Source: CAYNRA01 sp964399465
Lineage (GTDB): Bacteria; Bacteroidota; Bacteroidia; Cytophagales; Spirosomataceae
DNA length: 6,714 nt
NCBI GenBank assembly: GCA_964399465.1
Contig: CAYNRA010000114.1
Span: 1-6,714 of the forward strand
Direction of reading: 5' to 3'
The notes below the pieces were generated by a model that was not told the DNA's origin, did no database searches, and was given only the letters and a program-made list of their open reading frames with translations. Position numbers and translations under genes: made by a program. Below are positions 1 through 6,379 of this stretch, piece by piece; the first letter of the stretch is position 1, and each line of letters opens with the position of its first letter.

Positions 1-908
1 GGCTTAATTGGTTTGATATACTCACACGAAAACTCTCGCCAATACGCCTGCGTGTGCTCAATCAATTTATTCCCATAATACGTAAATAACTCACGAATAT
101 CTGGTCTATCTTCAAACTGAATTCTATTTTGGTATTTCGATACAATTTCCGGTTTAAATGGATTATATCCACTAAAGTGAAAGAAATGAATTGGATAAGT
201 ATCATTAATCAACCATTGATTATCTCTAAAACTACAGAAACGTTCATGCAAATTCCAATAAGCCACATTGTAACCAGGATCACGGTCTATACATACTTGC
301 TCGAAAAATATTGGAACAAAATCAATCCAATGCTGATCTGTAAAAAGACCTCTAGATAAATCATTTTTTGCGCCAAAGACAAGTTTATCCATCCACCAAC
401 GTATAAATCGGAGGCCCTCCTTGGAACGACTCACTCCAATAAATCCTAAGTTATATATCCCAGATTTGACTAAATCTGCTTCACTTTGCCATTTATTATC
501 GTAGTAGGGACTTAAAATATGGGGCGTAACTACAATAGCATGCGTTGCAAGTTGGCTGTATAATTCTGTTAATTCATCAAAAACAATAATATCAGGATCC
601 AAGTAGATAACAGAGGTCGCTTTGGGAAATTTGTGAAAAAGATGATTAAAGTAATAGGGTTTTACGGCTGTGTTTAGTTCAGTAATATCATATCTATCAC
701 ACATCCCTTTAAAGTTTTGAATCCCTATTTTACTAACTTCAATGATTTCAAAAGGGGGAATGAATTCTTCCTGAATTGATTTTGTATGAATAAAATCAAC
801 CAATCCGATGACAAAAGTAACATCCGGACAATTCTGCTGAATGGATTCGCCTAATGTATGTGCTTGTGCAAAATAATTGACTGAACAAAGGGTAAATATT
901 ACTTTCAT
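1..908 (-). CDS. GT-A fold glycosyltransferase, GT8-like (3' end cut by window edge)
   Basis: This reading frame starts at ATG 908-906 and stays open for 302 codons to the left edge, so the stop lies outside. The product looks like a nucleotide-sugar-dependent glycosyltransferase that adds a sugar to the growing repeat unit at the cytoplasmic side of the inner membrane. Visible motifs are KPYYF (83-87), a metal-binding DxD in YLDPDI (102-107), YNLGFIGVS (152-160), TDQHWID (190-196), GYNVAYWNLHER (212-223) and HFFHFSGYNP (241-250). This order matches GT8-like proteins of the nucleotide-diphospho-sugar transferase superfamily. Few residues are probably missing, since such domains usually end about 50-80 residues after the HFSGY motif. 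The start overlaps the stop of the upstream GT4 gene by 4 bases (ATGA). Donor and acceptor sugars cannot be read from the sequence. The exact CAZy family is uncertain, but a GT-A transferase is well supported. Confidence 0.86.
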   Translation of the reverse strand, partial: MKVIFTLCSVNYFAQAHTLGESIQQNCPDVTFVIGLVDFIHTKSIQEEFIPPFEIIEVSKIGIQNFKGMCDRYDITELNTAVKPYYFNHLFHKFPKATSVIYLDPDIIVFDELTELYSQLATHAIVVTPHILSPYYDNKWQSEADLVKSGIYNLGFIGVSRSKEGLRFIRWWMDKLVFGAKNDLSRGLFTDQHWIDFVPIFFEQVCIDRDPGYNVAYWNLHERFCSFRDNQWLINDTYPIHFFHFSGYNPFKPEIVSKYQNRIQFEDRPDIRELFTYYGNKLIEHTQAYWREFSCEYIKPIK

Positions 909-2071
909 GTGTTTGTCATTTCTAACATTAATTGTTCAATTTTTTGCATAGATGCCTCATAAGTGTATCGTTCGAGTACTTTGTCTTGCCCTTTTTGAGC
1001 AAAAGCTTGGGCTTGCTCGGGATGGTGGTACGCATGAACAATTTCTCGGTACATCGCCTCTGTATCTCCATACGGAACTGTGATCCCAGCATCTTTTTCA
1101 ACAAATTCGGTGCACCCGCCTGTCTTTTCAAAGCCAATAATTGGTTTTGATGCCAGAGCAGCCTCTAACATCACAAGCGGAAACGGATCTTCTCTGGAAG
1201 GAAGCAGAAATAAATCCATGGCAGCAATAAGTTCAATCGCATTAGGAATTGGAGGAATAAAAAGGCAGACATCTTCCAAACCCAACCTTTTCACATCATA
1301 CGTCACTTGTTCCCACAAAAGCCCTTCCTTTGGCATTCCAACCCAAATGAATAAAATAGGGAGCTGGGGACTTTCTTTTACATACTGAGCAGCAACCCGT
1401 AAAAATAAATCAATTCCTTTTCTCCACTCCGCATTCCCACAACTTACAACACAAAAAGACGTATTCGGAATTTCAAATGCATCTCGAAACTCCTTACGAT
1501 TCGTCATTTCTATTCGTTTCAAAACAGTTTCATTATCAACAAATGAATGAATTGTTACGAGTTTATTTTGAGGTATTTTATTGGTTAAAAGTAAATTTTC
1601 TTTTACTGCATTTGCACATGCAATAATTCTATCTGCTCGCTCAAATAACATCTTTCTATTTTCCATTGTCGAATACATAGAGATAGAATAATACAATTCA
1701 TGAATGTGAGCGACAAGCGGAGCTGTATTCCATGTATTTAACCAAGAAATTACTGAGCTTGAGGCGATAGTATTGACATAAACCCAGTCGAAATTAGTCC
1801 GTTTTAAAACATCTTGCGGGAGTGGTTTTCGGTTTCGAACCACCCTGTATAGTCTATTTCTCTTTTGATTAGATTGCCAGATATACGTCGACGCACTTTG
1901 AGAAAATGTATCAACTAGTTCGCCATTGTCAAGAAAAAGGACATGACAATCGTGTCCTTTTTCTTGAAAATAACGAACAACCTGTAGTAGAAATAGCTGA
2001 GCACCTGCCCGATTACCATCGTGGCTAATAAACAAGATTTTATTTACTTTCAAAGAGTTGATATCGTTCAT
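905..2071 (-). CDS. GT4 family (GT-B fold) glycosyltransferase, second of a tandem pair
   Basis: This 388-residue protein has the usual length and layout of a cytoplasmic GT4 transferase that uses a nucleotide sugar donor. The N-terminal acceptor domain begins at KILFISHDG (11-19), with GNRAGAQ (19-25), VNTIAS (99-104) and HIHEL (122-126). The C-terminal donor domain has WRKGIDLF (216-223), FIWVG (241-245), LLPSREDPFPLVMLEAA (289-305) and GGCTEF (318-323). The EX7E motif has Asp295 in place of the first Glu, with Glu303 as the second; the same substitution occurs in the preceding gene. The ATG overlaps the previous gene's TGA by 4 bases, and the TGA at 907-905 overlaps the next ATG by 4 bases, so translational coupling is likely. 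No Shine-Dalgarno box is seen. A strong inverted repeat lies within codons 35-48. The linkage and sugar specificity are unknown. Confidence 0.95.
   Translation of the reverse strand: MNDINSLKVNKILFISHDGNRAGAQLFLLQVVRYFQEKGHDCHVLFLDNGELVDTFSQSASTYIWQSNQKRNRLYRVVRNRKPLPQDVLKRTNFDWVYVNTIASSSVISWLNTWNTAPLVAHIHELYYSISMYSTMENRKMLFERADRIIACANAVKENLLLTNKIPQNKLVTIHSFVDNETVLKRIEMTNRKEFRDAFEIPNTSFCVVSCGNAEWRKGIDLFLRVAAQYVKESPQLPILFIWVGMPKEGLLWEQVTYDVKRLGLEDVCLFIPPIPNAIELIAAMDLFLLPSREDPFPLVMLEAALASKPIIGFEKTGGCTEFVEKDAGITVPYGDTEAMYREIVHAYHHPEQAQAFAQKGQDKVLERYTYEASMQKIEQLMLEMTNT
1929..1967. repeat. 15-bp perfect inverted repeat, terminator-like, inside a GT4 gene
   Basis: On the plus strand the arm tcaagaaaaaggaca (1929-1943) is followed after nine bases by its exact complement tgtcctttttcttga (1953-1967). 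In the spacer, 1945-1946 can also pair with 1950-1951, and 1944/1952 is a U-G wobble in plus-strand RNA but an A-C mismatch in minus-strand RNA. This leaves a three-base loop. The core, GGACA to TGTCC with an A-run before it and TTTTTCTT after it, has the shape of an intrinsic terminator read in either direction. It lies inside codons 35-48 of the GT4 gene, about 105 bases after its ATG. Whether it works in RNA is unknown; chance or coding constraint remains possible. Confidence 0.6.
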
Positions 2072-3174
2072 AATTTGGTTGGTTCGTCAAAGAAAATACC
2101 ATTCCATTCATGCTTACGGGCAGAAACATCAAAATATGACGCTCTTTCTCTCGCTACATTCGGCAAGAAAGGGATTTCTTTTTGTTCAACACGAATCATT
2201 TCATTTGCCAGATGAATAGGATTAAAACTATCAATTACATGCCCCATACCAGGTAAAATAAACTCATTTGCACCTCCGGATGCGAAAGAAACAATTGGCT
2301 TTTGTAGGTAAGCGGCCTCCAACATAACTAGCGGAAACGGATCTTCCCTTGATAACAGTACAAAACCATCGGCTGCATTCAGATAATCATAATAATTTTC
2401 GTTTAATTCTCCAGTCATTATAAAATGTCTATTTTCTTGCTTGACACGATTCAGAACATACGTTCGAAGTCCCGTAGAACGTGAAGCCCCTAGCCAAAGT
2501 AGATAGTGGTTTTTTGGCAAGTGTGCAAGCAAATCAGGAACGAGATCAAATCCTTTTCTCAAATTTGTCGAGCCCGACATGACCCATAAAAAAGCATCGG
2601 AAGGGATATGAAGTTTTTCACGAATTGTAGATGGAGTTTCATTGACCTGAATGCATGAAATATCAATATTCGCATATACTAGAAGCGTATTGGTGTACCC
2701 CATAGAGCGAATTCTATCCTCTACCATTTGAGAGCAACAAATAATTTTAGATGCATATTGGAGCAATTCCTCAAAACCAAGTGCAGGGAGATCGTCATAC
2801 ATTCCAATCAATTCATGGACATGTACAATGTATGGAATTCCCAATTGGCGCGCCAAAGGTGCGAATGCGTACATTGTTATTGTATTCAAGTACCATATGT
2901 CCGCCTGAAATCTTCTTTGTACAGATTTGATGAAACTAATTTCAGGTAATTCACCTTTCAGTTTAAAATAAATTCCGTTATAAATAGAGTCAATGAATAC
3001 CCCCTTTTTATTTAATTTGTAGGTTTCATAGTCCTCTTTTTCAAAAATTTCACCCTTACCTCTTGTGTAAATTGCGGGAACAATCGCATCATTAAGCTGA
3101 GAAATAAGATATTTTAACATCATTTCTGAACCCGTTCGACCACCGGTAGGCGTAAAAAAGAGTACTCGTTTCAT
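2068..3174 (-). CDS. GT4 family (GT-B fold) glycosyltransferase, first of a tandem pair
   Basis: This 368-residue protein is a GT4-type transferase expected to act on a lipid-linked saccharide in the cytoplasm. The start is well placed: MKRVLFFTPTGGRTGSE (1-17) is the first beta strand and glycine-rich loop of the acceptor domain. It is followed by LNTIT (96-100) and HVHELIGMYDD (118-128). The donor half shows NLRKGFDLV (204-212), LLWLGASR (225-232), LLSREDPFPLVMLEAA (273-288) and GGANEF (300-305). As in its neighbour, the first Glu of EX7E is Asp278, with Glu286 as the second. The ATG directly follows the TAA of the GT2 gene with no gap, and the TGA overlaps the next ATG by 4 bases. Shared motifs and one stretch of DNA identity with the next gene point to an old tandem duplication. 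The sugar specificity is unknown. Confidence 0.95.
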   Translation of the reverse strand: MKRVLFFTPTGGRTGSEMMLKYLISQLNDAIVPAIYTRGKGEIFEKEDYETYKLNKKGVFIDSIYNGIYFKLKGELPEISFIKSVQRRFQADIWYLNTITMYAFAPLARQLGIPYIVHVHELIGMYDDLPALGFEELLQYASKIICCSQMVEDRIRSMGYTNTLLVYANIDISCIQVNETPSTIREKLHIPSDAFLWVMSGSTNLRKGFDLVPDLLAHLPKNHYLLWLGASRSTGLRTYVLNRVKQENRHFIMTGELNENYYDYLNAADGFVLLSREDPFPLVMLEAAYLQKPIVSFASGGANEFILPGMGHVIDSFNPIHLANEMIRVEQKEIPFLPNVARERASYFDVSARKHEWNGIFFDEPTKL

Positions 3175-4167
3175 TTAATTTTCAATTTTATAGAAAGTGG
3201 GCTTAAGCCATAAAATTCGGTTGAAATACGAAGTAAAAAGAAGCACCGTAGATAAAAATTGTTTCTGATTCTCCAGGTTAGAACCCAAGGGCTTACCCTT
3301 TAAACCATTGATACAAATTTTAAATACATAGAAAATAACTGCAATAAACCAATAATGCGCCATTAAGGAAACAAAGTAGGTAACCCCATAATATTTACGA
3401 ATCCAAACTAAATTTGAGAGTTGAATCTGTGGATCAAAGCGGTTCACGTAGGAGCGTTGGTCAGCCATCTCGAACCGTTCTGGTTTACTTCCCCATTCTT
3501 CATGAACGATTTGACAATTCTTATAGACCAGCAATTTTCCTTTTTGGGCTAGTCGACAGCTCCACTCGACATCTTCGCCATAGAGAAAAAACTCTTCATC
3601 AAATCCTCCAACGGATTCAACTACCTCTTTTTTAACCATCAGAAATGCAGCAGCAATGTAGTCAACTTGCTGAATATCAGTATATTTGTTTTGAGGTATT
3701 AATTTTTCTAGTATAAATTGGAGAGAAGTAGGAACTATCCAAAAAGAGCGTTGGAACGTAAATGTATGGTAAAACGGGCGAGGTGTTAGATCAGGGAATA
3801 ATTGGTAGGCACCTGCGGCAGCTACATTTGTATCCGATACTAACTGTTTGAAACACGTTTGTACAGATTCATCAATCAAATACGTATCGGAATTCAGAAG
3901 CAGAATTGTTTTTCCAATTGCTGCACGCATTCCTACATTATTAGCCCTTCCAAAACCAGCATTATACCCTGTTTCCAACCATTTGACGTTTGGGAATCTG
4001 GACAAGATAGCACCTTTATCATCGCCTTTAGCTACATTATTGACAACAATAACTTCATAGCTAACACCCTGAACATACGATTCTATAGACTCCACACAGC
4101 GAATAATGAGTTCAGGAGTTTTGTAATTTACAATGATAATAGATATATCTAACGTATTCTCAATCAT
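3175..4167 (-). CDS. GT2 family glycosyltransferase (rhamnosyltransferase-like)
   Basis: This 330-residue protein has the GT-A fold of GT2 transferases similar to those called WcaA- or rhamnosyltransferase-like. It begins with the nucleotide-binding strand ISIIIVNYKTPE (8-19). GYNAGFGRANNVGM (67-80) and the DxD-equivalent LLLNSDT (89-95) follow. The acceptor and catalytic region has GGFDEEFFLYGEDVEWS (187-203), where GEDVEW holds the probable catalytic acid residues. A hydrophobic stretch at about 262-286 may attach the C-terminal part to the inner membrane. At residues 41-44 the sequence reads VVNN where most relatives have VVDN, so the Asp that normally contacts the nucleotide base is Asn43. 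The ATG shares one base with the aminotransferase stop (TAATG), and the stop abuts the next gene. It probably adds one sugar of the repeat unit, but which one cannot be told. Confidence 0.94.
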   Translation of the reverse strand: MIENTLDISIIIVNYKTPELIIRCVESIESYVQGVSYEVIVVNNVAKGDDKGAILSRFPNVKWLETGYNAGFGRANNVGMRAAIGKTILLLNSDTYLIDESVQTCFKQLVSDTNVAAAGAYQLFPDLTPRPFYHTFTFQRSFWIVPTSLQFILEKLIPQNKYTDIQQVDYIAAAFLMVKKEVVESVGGFDEEFFLYGEDVEWSCRLAQKGKLLVYKNCQIVHEEWGSKPERFEMADQRSYVNRFDPQIQLSNLVWIRKYYGVTYFVSLMAHYWFIAVIFYVFKICINGLKGKPLGSNLENQKQFLSTVLLFTSYFNRILWLKPTFYKIEN

Positions 4168-5249
4168 TAAACAAGGGTTTGGTTAATAATATGAGCCACT
4201 TTTTCAACTACCTCCATTTCCATTTGAGCATAAAGCGGAAGTGATAAAACACGGAGAGAAAGTGATTCAGAAACAGGGCAACTTTGCGTTGAATCAAGAT
4301 AACTCAATTGGTTGAGCGAGGGATAAAAATATCTTCTCGGCAAAATATCTTCTGCTTTCAACGCCTCCATTACAGCTAATAATAATTCTTCGGACGGAAA
4401 AACAACGGGATAATACGCATAATTATAATGCAATACAGACGCATCATGTGTTGGTTTACTGAGTTTATTCCAAGGTAATAAGCCATCGTACCGCATACAC
4501 GCATTTTTTCGGGATTCAATGATAGCTGGCAAATGTGGTAGGTTTGTTAGGCCCATTACGGCATGAAATTCCGAGTTTTTCCCGTTAATTCCAATGGAAA
4601 AATAATCGTCATTTACATGTCCGAAACTTCGGAGTAACTTAATTTTCTCATACAATTCTTTATTTTGAAAGGCTATGCATCCTCCCTCAACAGTATGAAA
4701 AACTTTTGTCGCATGAAAACTGCACGTGGTAATATCTCCAAAAGAGAGTACGGATTTACCATGTAACTTTACACCAAAGGCATGGGCACCATCATAAATG
4801 ACTTTTAAATTATATTTTTGTGCTATTTCTTGGATTTTTTCAACATCACATGGTCTTCCATAGACGTGAGTTGCAAGAATAGCCGTCGTTTTATCTGTAA
4901 TTTTTGCTTCAATCTGAGCTGCATCTATATTCATATCAGAAGCCTGAATATCCACAAAAACGGGAGTACAATTCTCCCAAAGGAGCGATGTAGTTGTTGC
5001 ACAATAAGAAAAGGGCGTTGTTATCACCTCTCCTGTAATTTCAAGGGCTTTGATTGCTAACTGCAAAGCAATTGTACCATTTCCAACATATAGTACATGC
5101 GGAATATCTAGGTATGACTCAAGAGTTTCCTCTAATTTTCTGACAAAGGGACCATTATTGGTTAGCCAATTATTATCCCAAATTTGGGATAAGTATGCTT
5201 GATATTCTTCAATTGGCGGAAGAAAAGTTTTTGTTACATTTATTTTCAC
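4167..5249 (-). CDS. DegT/DnrJ/EryC1/StrS family PLP-dependent sugar aminotransferase
   Basis: This 360-residue enzyme should transfer an amino group, usually from glutamate, to a keto-deoxy sugar linked to a nucleotide, giving an activated amino sugar for the polysaccharide. The PLP Schiff-base lysine is Lys182 in CSFHATKVFHTVEGG (176-190). The cofactor ring is held by Asp153 in YDGAHAFG (152-159), and NGTIAL (57-62) fits the phosphate-binding turn. VTKTFLPP (5-12) and NNWLTNNGPF (26-35) resemble dTDP-4-keto-6-deoxyglucose transaminases of the VioA type. That match is from memory of the family, so no symbol is given. The start is GTG: in this frame a TAG lies at 5258-5256 and no ATG, GTG or TTG lies between. 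It begins 16 bases after the Wzz gene stop. No dTDP-sugar dehydratase or acetyltransferase gene is in the window, so the exact product is open. Confidence 0.94.
   Translation of the reverse strand: MKINVTKTFLPPIEEYQAYLSQIWDNNWLTNNGPFVRKLEETLESYLDIPHVLYVGNGTIALQLAIKALEITGEVITTPFSYCATTTSLLWENCTPVFVDIQASDMNIDAAQIEAKITDKTTAILATHVYGRPCDVEKIQEIAQKYNLKVIYDGAHAFGVKLHGKSVLSFGDITTCSFHATKVFHTVEGGCIAFQNKELYEKIKLLRSFGHVNDDYFSIGINGKNSEFHAVMGLTNLPHLPAIIESRKNACMRYDGLLPWNKLSKPTHDASVLHYNYAYYPVVFPSEELLLAVMEALKAEDILPRRYFYPSLNQLSYLDSTQSCPVSESLSLRVLSLPLYAQMEMEVVEKVAHIINQTLV
5173..5192. repeat. 20-bp perfect palindrome within the aminotransferase gene
   Basis: Ten bases, ttatcccaaa, are followed without spacer by their exact reverse complement, tttgggataa. 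The site covers codons 20-26 (LSQIWDN), about 57 bases after the GTG start. A gapless palindrome makes a poor RNA hairpin but could be a dimeric protein binding site. It may equally be chance within coding sequence, and no second copy was noticed in the window. Confidence 0.4.
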
Positions 5250-5265
5250 TACATCTATTCAATTT

Positions 5266-6360
5266 TTAGGATAACTGTGACAGTACCTCTTTCAAAATGG
5301 TATAAATAGAGACGAAGACGATGGATAAAATCAATCCAATAAAACCGCCCACAGGCATGTTTGACCCTATAAAACTTTGTACCTTAACCAAAGGTAAACG
5401 GATGGGTTCAACAATTGTGAATATAGGTGTTTGGTTGATGAGCGTCGTTCGAATATTATCTACTGTTGCAAGTTGGGCTAAATACTGTTGAGAATAGAAA
5501 CTATTACTTCTTCTCGTTTGCTCTTGAACCATCGAACCAGAAGGATCTACGATGTTCTGATTTTGAACAGTAATTTGAGCAAGACGTCTATCTGTAGAGA
5601 ACATCTGTACCTGGAGTTTTTCTAATCTTGCCTCTTGCATTACAAGCATTTCTCGCGTTTTCTTGGTCTTCATTTCCTTGTAAAACTCCTCAAATGTTTC
5701 CAAGAGTACCTCAGCCCAACGTTTGGCTAGGAGTTCATTGGTTCCAGTCACGACTACCTCTGTTAAGGTTGTACCTGTAACCGAGGCGACGGTCGTTTGC
5801 TTTTTAAGCTTTTTATATATGTCCTCTAAGACAATATTTTCTTTGGGCGTCAATTCTTCAGGTCTTTTTTTGACAAATCGAAAATCTATCTTTTCTTGAT
5901 CAGGCGCTTGAAAAAGTCCCCCAGCCCATTCAACACGATGAATATCACTACTATCTTTATAATAGTTGGCAAAAAGCATTTTTTTACCGTCGATATCAAT
6001 TTCTTTCAATAAGGCACGTTCGAAAACAATACGAGAAGTTAGTAACTCCATAAAATTAGACCCAGAAAACAAATCACCCGATTGTTGAACAGGGCTACCT
6101 AATCCAAAAGCTGAAGTCAAGCCAGCTAATTGACCCATACTCGAATTAGACGAACCTAACTCTAAGTTAAAGACCATTTTTGCACCATAAATTGTTTCTT
6201 TTTTCTTGACCATATCATACACGATTGTAGCTATAGCCCCTAAGAGTATGCCCAAAGTCAGGACTCTCCAGTACATCCATAAATTACGCACGGCTTTAAC
6301 CACTCTAACCAAAAAATCTTTGGTAGAAATATATTCCTCTTGAATAACAGGTGTGTTCAT
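5266..6360 (-). CDS. Wzz/GNVR-type polysaccharide chain-length determinant (co-polymerase)
   Basis: This 364-residue inner-membrane protein has the polysaccharide co-polymerase layout. It has a short cytoplasmic N-terminus, a transmembrane helix at about 29-49 and a periplasmic Wzz domain starting with YGAKMVFNLE (58-67). A long helical, coiled-coil-like region follows at about 212-310, then IVEPIRLPL (316-324) just before a second helix at about 336-358 that opens with the Pro-Gly element MPVGGFIG (335-342). Such proteins oligomerise with Wzy and OPX partners to set polymer length. No Walker motifs or C-terminal Tyr cluster are present, and the protein ends 6 residues after the second helix, so the BY-kinase domain of Wzc is absent. 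It starts 19 bases after the export gene stop, with only A-rich sequence and no Shine-Dalgarno box upstream. This gene order, export protein then Wzz, is common for polysaccharide export loci. Confidence 0.93.
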   Translation of the reverse strand: MNTPVIQEEYISTKDFLVRVVKAVRNLWMYWRVLTLGILLGAIATIVYDMVKKKETIYGAKMVFNLELGSSNSSMGQLAGLTSAFGLGSPVQQSGDLFSGSNFMELLTSRIVFERALLKEIDIDGKKMLFANYYKDSSDIHRVEWAGGLFQAPDQEKIDFRFVKKRPEELTPKENIVLEDIYKKLKKQTTVASVTGTTLTEVVVTGTNELLAKRWAEVLLETFEEFYKEMKTKKTREMLVMQEARLEKLQVQMFSTDRRLAQITVQNQNIVDPSGSMVQEQTRRSNSFYSQQYLAQLATVDNIRTTLINQTPIFTIVEPIRLPLVKVQSFIGSNMPVGGFIGLILSIVFVSIYTILKEVLSQLS

Positions 6361-6379
6361 TTCTTTTATCTAATTGCTT

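Noticed and set aside
129..359. 76-codon plus-strand frame
   Set aside because: It lies antisense inside the GT8-like gene, which has clear family motifs. The frame itself shows no recognisable domain.
1080..1388. 102-codon plus-strand frame
   Set aside because: It is antisense to the donor-binding domain of the second GT4 protein. Its composition follows from that coding strand and no domain is visible.
2845..2856. 12-bp GC-rich palindrome ttggcgcgccaa
   Set aside because: A palindrome of this length is expected about once or twice by chance in a window of this size, and it sits in ordinary GT4 coding sequence.
3859..4152. 97-codon plus-strand frame
   Set aside because: It is antisense to the conserved N-terminal part of the GT2 gene, and the other overlapping plus-strand frame there is no better supported.
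5250..5265. Possible internal promoter or regulatory site between the Wzz and aminotransferase genes
   Set aside because: Only 16 bases are present, with no recognisable Bacteroidota -33/-7 pair or repeat. Read-through transcription is the simpler view.
6308..6324. Small hairpin accaaa/tttggt near the start of the Wzz gene
   Set aside because: Six-base arms with a short loop are expected several times by chance, and there is no T-run or other supporting signal.
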